Of a stretch of DNA of 64,000 nt, positions 12,355 through 23,722 are shown one piece after another. The notes under the pieces were generated by a model. The model was not told where the DNA came from. It made no database searches and saw only the letters and a list, made by a program, of their open reading frames with translations. Within the stretch, counting starts at the first letter, position 1; every line of letters begins with the position of its first letter. The position numbers and the translations under genes were made by a program. Source of the stretch: Struthidea cinerea (Eukaryota > Chordata > Aves > Passeriformes > Corcoracidae); contig VZTI01002747.1 in the NCBI GenBank assembly GCA_013397865.1, forward strand, positions 736,647 through 800,646, in the 5' to 3' direction.

Positions 12355-12962
12355 ATCATACAATCATAGAATAGTTTGAGTTGGAAAGGACCTAAAGGTC
12401 TTCTAGTCCAATCCCTTTGCAATGAGTAGGGATATCTTCAGCCAGATCAGGTTGCTCAAAGCCCCACTCAAATTTACCTTGAATGTTTCCAGGGATGAGG
12501 CATTATCACCTCTCTGGGCAACCTGTACAAGTGTTTCATCAGACTCATTGTAAAAAACTTCCTTCTTATATCTAATCTAAATGAACCCTCCTTGAGTTAA
12601 AAAACTGTTACACCGTGTCCTATTGTAACATGCCCTGCTAAAAACTTTGTTCTCATTTTTAAAGATCCCCTTCAAGGGAATTGAAAGGCTGCAATAAGGT
12701 CTCCCTGGAGCCTCCTTCAAGCTGAGTGATCCCAGCTCTTTCAGACTGTCTTCATAGGAGAGGTGCTCCAGCCATCTGATCAACTTTGTGGCCCTCCTCA
12801 GGACTCACTCCAACAATTATGTGTCCATCTTACACTGGGTGCACCAGAGCTGGATGCAGCACTTCCAGCACTTCAGGTGAGGTCTCACCAAAGCAGAATA
12901 GAGGGACAAAATCACCTCCCTCAACCTGCTGGTCATGCTTCTTCTGATGCACACCAGGAATG
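12355..12962 (-). mobile_element. CR1 LINE fragment, antisense
   Basis: This CR1 copy lies on the minus strand, with its 3' terminus at the left edge (CAATCATAGAATAG at 12361-12374 is the complement of a degraded ATTCTATGATTG octamer tail). Reading leftwards on the minus strand one sees the end of ORF2 (LEHLSYED, KELGSLSLKE at about 12710-12770), then the 3' UTR. It breaks off at about 12962 and so is 5'-truncated. Substitutions and stops are numerous, which makes it older than the 60 kb copy. Confidence 0.9.
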
Positions 12963-15900
12963 AAGACTGAGCAAGACAAACAAATTTGAGCAGCAGGAAA
13001 GAGAGGAAGCCAGAAAAAACCAGGGCTACTCCCAGGCCTTTAGAAGCTACAGCTTGTCTTGTACCCTGAACACCCTTAGATTATCCTTCCTAGCTCTCTC
13101 TCTCCCTTCCAAAATGCACTCTGTAATGATTACGAAACTGAAATTTCTTTCTCTCAAAGGTCTTGACTCACTTCTAATTATATAAATTCAGTGGTTATAA
13201 AATTGTGGTTACAGATGATAAAATTAGCAGAAATACAAAATTTAATATAGAGAAGTTGGAAGATAAGCAGGAACCAAAAAGCTCCATGAAAGAAGGTTCA
13301 TTCTTCATGTAGCAGTTACCAAAGTTTTAGTCTACTATCTGTTAAAAAAAACCCCAACAAACTGGCAAAGTACTTTTTCATTGAAGACTAAGACACATGG
13401 TAGAAAAATATGACTAAGCAGAGACCCATATAAGGGCACAAACGTGTTAAACATCAGCTATATTTGGCACAGCCATAGATCTCAGCACCTTGTACCTAGC
13501 CAGGTGGATGAACACAAGCAGGGGCAGATTACCATAATATCAAAGTCACATTTAGAGATCATACAAATACCAATAGGCATCAGTATCTCTGACTTGAGAT
13601 GAAAAAATGGGTTTCTCTGTTTACTAAAATTTCTGATACTTGTTATATTTGATTCTGATGAATTCTAAAACTTTGTATCATTTTAATTTTCTAGTTACAA
13701 GACAACACGAGCCCTGATAGAAAATTAAGCAATCACAAACACTGCATTTACATTTATCTATTTCTCCTTCTCAATTAGCAATACTAGTTTATACTACAAG
13801 CAACAGGTTTATAAATTTTATTTTTTAAAAAAGAAAGTCTTAGATTTCATTGCATAGCCATACAGCTGTGTCAAAATTATGATCTCACTCCCTGACACAT
13901 TTGCAGCAGGTTTTAAAGGAACCATACTGTCCCGAACAAAATTCTCTAACCCATGCTCCTGAAATGAATGTTGCATAACATATTTCTAAACTGGGCCTAT
14001 ACCTATTTCAGAGATGTCAAATAGGTCAAATAGGTCAATAGACAAGGGCACATTAAAATATCATCTTCCACATCATCTATCTTTATCCATTTGGCCAGCA
14101 AATTCAAATGCAATTCAGAAGAACGATGACTTAAAATATTTCATTTAGAAATAGCACTCACTCCAAACCATTTGAGAAAGTAATCTATTTAACAAATAAA
14201 GGTCAAGTGCAAATTAGTATTACATGTGATTTATAATATTACATTTTAAGACAAGGGAGTAAAATAGACCTGATGTATTTGTGATAGCTTTTTCTCATGT
14301 ATCAAATGCACAAATAGAAGGATAATGATAATGAGGCAGGACCAGGCTCCAAAAGGGTTACTGTGCAAAACTCTCAACAGTGGCAGATCTGTCTCTTCCC
14401 AGAGAGGTTACAATGCAACTAATATTATTCTTTGCAAATGAAATATAGAAAAGAACAGAAACAAACAAACAAGCAGAAGTATTTAAATTGATAAGAAGCA
14501 CTCTCAGCCAAACGGGCTTTAAATATCCTGTGCTAGTTTCCGGAAATGCTAAACTCAAATTGATGCTATGTAGCACTTGTCAGTGAAGGTATTTCACCCC
14601 TGAATTTATAAAACAGGCTACAATGAATCAAATATTTGTTTGAACTGTGTCCCAAACTATGTCCAAAAGTGTGTGTGGCTGATAGCTGTACACTTCAAGC
14701 CCACCAAGCAGCAGACAAGTGATTAATCACAGTTATCAGCTCAGAATTGTCACTGTCTCTTTTAAATATCCTGCTCCAAACTGATGAGTTGTCTGAAGAA
14801 CTACCACAGTACCATTTGCTGCTGTGAAGGGACTATAATTAGCTTGTAAACTGTTTTAATTTGTTTGATTAGCCTCTACAAAAAACAGGTCATCTGAAAT
14901 ATTTCTTCCCTGTTTTGATACCTAAATTAGTTTTTCCTTGGGATCATTACAGACAGCATGTACAGTGACACCTTAGTTGTAAGCATCAGCTTTTACACTG
15001 TCTGCTATTCAGACTAGAATTTCCCCTGCTGAGCATCTATTAAAAGCTGTTTTTTTTCTTTAAGTTTCCAATTAAAATTGCTCAACTCTTATTGGAAACC
15101 AGGTAGAGGTAGAATATATTATTCAGCCAATAGTATGATGTTCTTACAATGATTTCACTGAGAAATTTAAATGACCCTTCTTTTTGAACCAGATCTTCAA
15201 ATCTGTCCAGAATTACTATAAATGTAAAATGTCTTCTGAGCTCACAAAACCCTATTTAAATTCTGCAAAGTAACAAATCTTTGCAGACTGCTTTTTGCTT
15301 ATACTCTGTTGAGGTCACCTACTTTACCCTATGACAACCTTGTTTACACTGAGCACATTCAATCCCCACATAGAGCCACCATGGTTCATCTAGTCCCAAA
15401 GGAAAACTGGGCATGTTTACCAGCTTTATTGACTCTCCAAATTAAACTAATCATGCCAGAAACCAGTCCTTGATTCAATATTTTCTGTAAATAATACACT
15501 GAAGACTATGTGTATCATGCTAGGTTATTAGTATCATGATCTACTTCCGGGCTATCAAGCATTCAATCTTCTTTGTGCAATTGCTCCCCATGCCTGGTAT
15601 TTGATGATGCAGAGGTTTAGCGTGAGAACCAAAATCAAGCAGAATATCTCTCCTGTACTTTAAAAAGGTCTACCAAAGGGACCTAGGAAAGTCAGAGAAA
15701 ATAACAGTAGCTTGTCTTGCTGGGAGCTGGAAACATAAGTAGACCAGATAATAACGTGGGGCAAAGGTGGGGAGACAACAGAAAAACAGGATGAAAACAC
15801 ACACAAAATTGTCTTCACAAGTCTACATACTCCTTTTCAGAACACAACTTGGGTTTGCCAAGTATGAAAACTAGTCCTATGGCACCAATTACTACCAAAA

Positions 15901-16642
15901 GCCACTAGCAAAGTTAATGCCTCATCCCTCCATGCTTACATAGCCCAGCACTAGCTTGCAATTATTAAATAGCTTGATATTCTTTCAACACAATAGACAG
16001 CAACTAAAACACAGGCTTGCATTTGCATGTCCTTCTTATTTGTCCATATTTCTTTCATAAACAATAACTTCTTTTGGTGAGAAAAGACAACTTGTTTAGT
16101 TTTAATGCTTACTTTGTTCTTCTCAATGTTTAACTGTGGTCTGTAAAGAAACAAAACAAAGACACCACAGTACCTTCCTATTATTTCAAACACTAATGTC
16201 AATTTGATTAGCCTGTTTCTTCAGACAATTATCGTATTAACATAATTCTTTTAGAAGAATATTTTGTTCATGTGTGTCTTAAATAATGAAAGCTTTGTTA
16301 TTTTGAGTCTCTTTCTTAACCATATTCAGTTCATTTTAATCTTAGATACCACCCAATTTTGCTGAACTGTCAGTTTCTGGATCAGGCTTCATCCTTCTTT
16401 CTTTCTTCCCCAGACCAATCTGAAGCTTATGTCTTTTCATAATATCTTATATCTCTCCATCAATTCAGATGTCCTTGCTTATTGAAAAATGCACTGCCCC
16501 AGTAGTTTCATTTTGAGTAAGTTTTCCCACATCTCTAACCATTTCCCTCTACATTCGTTCCTAGGCTATTTAGGACCTACATTTTTAGGATTTATCTGTA
16601 CAGGATGATGGCATATCAAGATTAATCCACAGCTGCAGTAAT
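12963..16642. other. 3.7 kb of unique non-coding DNA
   Basis: No transposon or gene is recognised. There is a 9-bp tandem repeat (TCAAATAGG, about 2.5 copies) at 14017-14039. The stretch 14690-14890 is smooth, non-repetitive and rich in TAAT-type homeodomain cores, so it is a candidate for a conservation test only. Confidence 0.45.
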
Positions 16643-17040
16643 GACGCATGGGCAAGGACTTTGCTCATCAGATAGAGAGGGGCAAAGGCCGTTTATTGCC
16701 CAGTCAGAATTCCCTAAATACCAGCACCCAACAGGATATAACATCATATAAACAGGAAGGATGTTCACCACAGCGTCCCCCAATCACCTGGGGTATTGCA
16801 CAGATTTTACCTAGAATGGTAATAGGCAAACAATACCCTATAAGGCCACAAACTACAATTCACACTTCTCATAGGCCCAGTCTGTCCCTAAATACACAAT
16901 TCTCTCTCAGTCCATCTCCAGTGACCTGGATGCACTCCCAGGGTCACCTCCGGGCCCAAGATAGAAGCACTCTCTCTGATCTTCAGGGCCTCTCTCTCTA
17001 CCACCACCTAGTGCACTCCAACACACAGCCATAGTACTAA
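16643..17040 (-). mobile_element. Probable solo ERV LTR, antisense
   Basis: Read on the minus strand, this segment has LTR architecture. A GC-richer U3-like part comes first, then a TATA-like box (TTTATATG, complement at about 16744-16752) and a polyadenylation signal (AATAAA, complement TTTATT at 16692-16697). About 50 bp of U5-like sequence ends in GCGTCA at 16643. It stands out from the AT-rich flanks by composition. The left end is fairly well placed. The right end is not: several TGTG starts between 17010 and 17050 are possible and no clean target-site duplication was found. No primer binding site follows U5. The 128-codon ORF over it on the + strand (16648-17034) is a by-product. An exon-like or other GC-rich unique block cannot be ruled out. 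Confidence 0.5.
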
Positions 17041-17370
17041 GTGCACACCTCACCTGTAAAGGAATTTAATATATTGAAAAGATCACACTATCACACTTTC
17101 TTGCTTGCAGCTTTGATTGATGGGAGGTTGTTTCCAGTTACAAGGAAAACAGTAATCAGATCCTCAGAGTAGGAACAACCACTGCTCACATCAGAGGCAT
17201 TTCATTTGGTGGTGTTCCAGAAATTTGAGATGGAAATTAATTTATGTTGGTCAATACTGCGATGGTGTGATCAAATCAGAGCATTCCAGTGCTTCCACTG
17301 TTACAAGAATGAATTATTGAAATATACCTACTTTTATGGATACCATATCATATTACAGTCATCAAAAAGA
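17041..17370. other. Unique non-coding DNA
   Basis: This is unremarkable AT-rich sequence between the LTR-like segment and a faint CR1 relic. No feature was recognised. Confidence 0.5.
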
Positions 17371-17480
17371 AAACACATTGCTGCTGGAGCCTACAGAGTC
17401 TTCATCACTGGAAATTTTTAAGGACAGGTTAAACCATTTCTGACATTGTATTAATTCTACTTGGAGAAACATCTGAGGGA
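17371..17480 (+). mobile_element. Faint ancient CR1 relic
   Basis: The stretch around 17395-17440 (AGAGTCTTCATCACTGG, then a TTTTTAAGGACAGGTTAAA segment) resembles the end of ORF2 of old sauropsid CR1 elements, where a 'pro-Ser-Leu-Glu' region precedes TTTAAG and a GGTTAGA step. AACATCTGAGGGA at about 17468 fits the next conserved part. The match is short and diverged, so the bounds are approximate. Confidence 0.42.
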
Positions 17481-17538
17481 CATGTGGGTGAGAGGCTATC
17501 ACTGTAGACAAGAAGTCAAAATCCAGCACACAGCATTA

Positions 17539-17564
17539 ATGTGTATGTGTGCACACGCGTGTGC
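17539..17564. repeat. Alternating purine-pyrimidine tract with perfect palindrome
   Basis: The 26 bases strictly alternate purine and pyrimidine (TG/CA/CG steps). They end in the perfect 14-bp palindrome GCACACGCGTGTGC at 17551-17564. Such tracts are known to adopt left-handed Z-DNA under supercoiling. Confidence 0.85.
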
Positions 17565-18120
17565 CTGTATGACTAACAGAGGTCCAGAAACATCCAATGA
17601 ACAAGGAGTTTTGATTCCCCTGCTCATCACATTGGACACAAAGCTGCAGATTGCTTGTCCTTCCTTCTGCAGGCAGCAATCTTGCACCCAATGGACAGTG
17701 TCACTGCTCAGAAAAAGGATTCTTTGACTCAAAATGGTGCTTAGAGCACTGGGGTGAACTACACAAAGCCACTTTGGCTAAAGTAGAGTTTGCCTCCAGG
17801 GCAACTGTACAAATTAATACCCTGCTGTGCCAAAGCAGAAATTACCTGATCCTCCAGCTACATATTATCACAGATTTAATGATCTTTGCAAAATAAAGTT
17901 ATATCATCCAGTGATAATGATCTCCACATGAAGCAAACTTGCTCAACATTTCAAATAATTTATCAGCTTTCTGTAATTTTCTGCCATTCTCTTCCCAAAG
18001 TCTCTGCCTTTCTTACAATAACTTAATTTTTTAATTTAATGTCAGTGCGGCGGTTCCAATTTTGATTTCCTTTAGTGTTCCTCATTTTTCAAGAGTGCTA
18101 TATCTTACATTTTCTTCATG

Positions 18121-18144
18121 TTTTTTGTTTGTTTGTTTGTTTTT
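18121..18144. repeat. (TTTG)n microsatellite
   Basis: About four TTTG units lie within a T-rich run. It is a simple repeat with no further signal. Confidence 0.85.
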
Positions 18145-21100
18145 ACAATTGGAGATAGGCTCACAGAAGGGAAAAAACTGCTACAAGATGAATTCAGCCA
18201 TACAACATAGTATAATTATAGCTAGCCAGTTTCATGTATTAGTACTCATTCCTGATGCTGGTCTGATTCAAACATTTTGTTTGAGTGGTTGTAACTTTAG
18301 GACTTAGAGACATTTCTAATAATTGCTGAAGATGTCTTGCCTTGCAGCTATCCAGATGAAATTCTATTGCAATCATGCCATGCCACTCAACTCTCTACGT
18401 CAGCCTGCTGGAGTATTTCACAACCTTCCCCATTTAAGTTGCTGAAATAGTGTTGTGTCTTCTGCAAAATTTGCTACTTCTCTGTTCATCTTCCATTTTC
18501 TGGCTAATAATAGCACATTAAGTGCTAACACGAGGCCTAACAAAGAACTGAAGTAGACTGCACAACTAATATAAAACTTGAACATACATACTTACTGCCT
18601 ATTTTCTTTCTGTCAGACACTGTCCATTTGAGAAAACTTGCTTCTCCTTTAACACCTTTAGTTTTTCCTAGGCTTTTCTACAGAAAAGCTGGAAAAATAC
18701 TAAAGGAAAGTAACACACATCCGTGGGGTAAATTTTCTTATCTCCTTTCCAGTTCATTTTGGAACAGATTTAATGTTTTCTTTCTTATATTTTTCCACCT
18801 ACAATATCAGTAAATATAACGAATACTATTGACAGCTTAATTATTACAGAACAGCTTGATTTTTCTTGGAATAGCTGTTAAGAGAAGCTTTCTCACCACT
18901 TGAGCCTGCATATAGCAGAAAATTCTCCTGCTTAGACTGATTCCTACAATGCTAAGATAAAGCATGCATGTTTAAAACTGGGAAAAAAGTTCAAGAGAAG
19001 ACCTGAAGTTTGGGAATTGGCCTATAGTTTCAGAATTTAAGGAGAGAGTGACTATTTTTAGGAATGCTTTCTAAACTATTGAAATGTAAATTTAACCAAC
19101 CCCAGGACAAGGACTAATCTCATCATTATTCATTGCTAACATATTCTTTATTAGTACTCTCAAGTAGAATTTTAATTTTTCATAGCTGAAAACAGAATTT
19201 GATAAATATCATCATATGTGCTGCTGCCTACATGGGGTTGCCCTGTAGGCCAGATTAATGCCAGTAAGGTCAAAACCCACAGAGTTGTTATAGCTGTGAG
19301 GATTTAAGGAGATACATCAAGATTTGGGAGTAGTCAATCTTTCCTTGAATGAACTCACACAGCTGGACTGCCTGCAATTAAGATCTTGTATTGGGCCTGT
19401 ATTCCCAAAAACATGTGGGGTTTTTTTCTGAACTGACAAAAATCACTACCACTCTCTGTAAGTCTTGCCTTACTGGTACGGAAAAAAAAATCAAAACAAG
19501 CGAGCATAGTTCTGGAGAAGAGCTTAGTTTTGGAAATTTTAGCAAACTAGTGGCACACATCTGAATGTGTTTCCTGGCTGTTGCTTAGAAGGAAGCAAAA
19601 ATACTTCCTTGTTAAACAGAGATTGAAGATTAGGAAAAAGTGGTCCCTTCACTGCCTTTTTTAAAAATCATGGTGGGAGTAGAAAATCTTTCACCGCTTC
19701 ACCAAAAAGATTTATCAAATAGTTATTTTTAAAAATATCATTGGTATACCTGGTATTTTACTGGCTGAAAAACACCTAAAAACTGCCAGCCTAATAACAG
19801 ACAGTGTTCATAGTGAAGGAAAGAATACAAAGGCATGTCAACTCAGATGCACAAATGAACCTAAAATTTATACCCACATGTGACAATTTAGTAAATACTT
19901 TATGTGCAGCAGAAAATTTAAAGAAAGGATTTGAAAGTACAGAACAGAAATGCTTTGCAGATAGACTGAGAAAGGTATGTACAAATGAGTAGGAGTGAAG
20001 ATATGGAACATTAGGACTAATAAATAAATGCTAACCTTGAGAATGAATGCCTAGAAAATTATGGCATTCAGAAGAGCTAGTACCGAGGGCTGCTTGGTTT
20101 TGCTAAAAAAAAAGTTACAAAACAAAATGGAAACTATGTAACTGAAATAAAGAAACTGGTATGAAGTATTTTGTAGGCAGAGAAGAAAAAAAAAATCAGT
20201 TAAATTTTTTCTGAGGTAATGTTTTTCAGATACAATATACTCATTGCACTTTATCCCTCAGTATAATTTACTGTTTCAAAAGTTTCATTTATAATATAAT
20301 GATTTTGTAATTTCATATATTTTGAATCCCTGCAGGTTTTCTTACTATATGTAAGTGTATACTTAACTATAAAAAATATGATGGGTGCTTAGCTCTAGCA
20401 CCAATGAAATAGATGAGTAAAATCTAACAGAACTATTTTACAGACCTGGTTACTGTAAGCAGTCATGTCCCTTCATAGCATGTAGAGTAGAAATGGGCTC
20501 TAGTGACATACAAAAGAAACTCTTACTTTGATTATGCCAGTATTAATTATACAATACAATAGCTCCTCTGAGATGAATAGAATCATTGTAGCTTGTGAAA
20601 TATGTGCATATCTTTTACTACTGAGAAGCACTGCAGAAATGTAATAATTAAATTAACAAATTAGAAGGTTTGCCAAGCACGTAGCATAATCTAGGTTTAT
20701 GGATAAGAGTGAATGAAATGGTAAGATTAAAAAGTAATTTCACTTTTTAAACTGAGGCCTTCTGTGATGTATGTCCAAAAGCATCCTACTTTTGAGAATT
20801 TAGTCCCAAACTGAGCAAGTCACGATATCGCAGTTTTTTCTGTTGTTGTAAAAGCGTAAGAACAACGTAATTACTACTTGCCAACTATCCCTACTTTTTA
20901 ACTGTCTCTATCTTATTGCAGACACATCTTCTTTCATATTGTTGTCAAAAGCTAAAATCCCTTCCTCTTCATAACTATAAAATTAATGTAACTTGTTTTA
21001 AAATAACATGATCCTAGATCACTGTACATTAATAATGTTGAAAATAAACTTGTTCTTGAAAATAATGTGTTGGACTCCAGGTTTTTTTGTGCAAAATCTT

Positions 21101-21220
21101 TTTGTAGTTAAACATTTGTTTTGGTCATATGTGTGTGGTTTTTAACTTCTTTGTTTCATCTCCTGTTTTCATGAATGATTAAATGCAGCACTGGCGAACC
21201 ATATTCAATGTTGCATTTAA

Positions 21221-21268
21221 GACTAGAGTAAATCAATAAATTAGGACTGCAGTAAATCAATAAATTTA
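21221..21268. repeat. 24-bp tandem duplication
   Basis: There are two adjacent 24-bp units (21221-21244 and 21245-21268) that agree at about 20 of 24 positions. Both contain AGTAAATCAATAAATT, so each carries an AATAAA hexamer. Confidence 0.8.
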
Positions 21269-23705
21269 AACTTTTATTCATGTGCTACAAAAGGACAAGA
21301 TGCAAAGTGGTAACAGTTTTTTGAATTTTGTTGTGGTTGTTGTTTTGTTGTTTGGTTTTTATCAAAATCAAATCAGAACCAAAATAAAGAAAATCCCTAA
21401 GAACTAAGAAATATGCTTTTTGGCAACTTGTCTCATAATCTTTCCTAATTTTGGGAAATGTTCTCATCCCCTGTCTATGAATATAGAGCAAATATAGCAC
21501 TCACATAGCAAGTAACATCTTTGTTATGTAACGGTGTGACATTTTAAATAAAAGTGAAAATATGTGCAGCAAGATAAATATGCAGTGGAAACACCTCATG
21601 AAGCAAAAGCAGAATCTATTCACTAGTGAATGGAGGGACGTGTGATGATCAGGCATTTCTAAAAATAACTTGTTGATGCAGATCATAGAGCTCACTTAAG
21701 ATTGTACGTGAGAAAAATTAAACTGATGGAAGTAATTTGATGACAACATATTTAGTTACCTTTTAGAAGTACACTGCCATTGTCATAGCTATATTTATAA
21801 TATTTTAAATTATGATTTAATTTCACCATTACAGCATGCCTTTGCAGAGAGAAAATGGTGACATCAACTGTTAAATCAGCACCCATTTAGTAGATATCCT
21901 TTGCAAGAAAAAAAATTATTACATAAGCAAAAGGAGTTATTTCTTAAGTAGCACTTATTGCATAAGGAGTTCTCTCACCAGGGAGCAAATAAGTGGACTT
22001 TTCCATTTTAATTACAAGTAAAGGAACTTAGTTCTTGACTGGATATCGAATATGCTGTGTAATTGTTTGTTATGATAAATTGGTCAAAAATTATTGTCTT
22101 TCAAATAAAATTTTATTATGGCAATCAATTCTTCCAGAAAAATAAAGACATACCGTTTCAAAACTAGAACTTCTGCAGGTCATCCTAGAAAATTCCGTAT
22201 TAGCTTTTGACTTTAAGATACAGTACTTCATTTCACAAATTAAGAGAAAGCAACTGCAGAAGAAATATAGCCTTAATCTTATCAGGCTATAGAACACAGA
22301 AATTATCACAGCTATTTAATAGAATTGTATTTTAAATTAAAAAGAAAGATCTGAATTAATGTACAGGTTGTTTTTCCATCTCAAAATGCTTCCCTATTTC
22401 AAACCACTACAGGATACCAATTACAAAAGCATCAATAAAAGTAATAAACAAGGAATCAACTAGTCCTGGTTTTGAATAATCTTCAAATATTGACCTAATA
22501 GAAAAGCACAGAGTTAAATCTGTGTAAATGGTTTGATATTTCAAAACAGACAAGATAAAGTGTCATGTTGTTATCTACCTACATGGAGATGAGGGATGTA
22601 AATATATGGAGGCTATTCCAGTTTGCTGCTCATTATCATTCTTGAAATGACTATGTTTTATTTCAGATAGCAAAAACATGCAAAGGAGAAGGCTGCCTAC
22701 CACCCTGGAGGCATTTTCATAGTGCATTGATCTCATCAACTTCAATGAATTTGGGCAGTAGTTACTGTAAATTATATCCCTCTTATCCAAACTACCACAA
22801 AGGCAGCTTAAGGTGTTTCCCCTCTTACAAGGGCATTTCTTACTTTGATATCTACGTGATTAGCATGGCCATTTCTGTATTTCAATATCTCTGCAAAACA
22901 CATGCTGCATATAAAAAGTCATTTGAAATATTTGACAACAACGAGCTCTGATATTTCAGTCTGAATTATTTTATGAACATGCTTTAAATAACAAGTACAA
23001 AATTTTGCTATTAGTATTATTTTAGAAATGTAGACTAAAACTAGATACCATATTGCAGAAAAAGCCTAACAAGTTATTGAACCCAGAGGGACCAGATTAA
23101 CACGGAAACTTCCTGTGCCTTCTTCAGTTTTCCAATAAATGAAAAACCCCACAGTTCATGTGACAAAGCAGCTGGCTAAACACAGATTTAGCTGTCAGGC
23201 AGAAATCCAGGTATGACTGAGCTCAAGACAAGAAGTGGAAAGTAACTCTTCAACAAAGTTTTTCAATGCAACTATCTCCTATTAAGAAATAAAAACCAGC
23301 AAATCCTGGTTATTATATAGATGCATACCATTAATTTTCTCCCCATGATTTTTTAAAAGAATATAAACAAAGTCAGCTTCTTCTTTGTGAGGAGATAAAG
23401 ACATATTTTTTTCAGACTTCAGCTAAATTTGAGATTGGCATTAATCCCCAGAAACTGGAATGATGCTTCTATACTGCTAAGAACTGTTCACTGTCCTACG
23501 ACTTCTGTGATACTTAGGAAAACAAAAGTGCGACAATGCATCACATTGTTAGTCATGTTAATTGTAACTCCTTTGGTTCTCATCAAATGAAGAGTGGGAA
23601 GGATTTCACTGCATGTTAAAATGTATTAAGAAGGAATATACAAAGAATGAAGAACTATTCGGTTCAGTAAGAGCAGAACAAATAAATATAAAAATATAAA
23701 CAAAC

Positions 23706-23722
23706 TGTATGTATGTATGTAT
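23706..23722. repeat. Short (TGTA)n microsatellite
   Basis: About four TGTA units precede an AT-rich stretch. Confidence 0.8.

Noticed and set aside
16648..17034. 128-codon ORF on the + strand
   Set aside because: It coincides with the antisense LTR-like segment and has a repetitive Ser/Pro/His composition without any domain.
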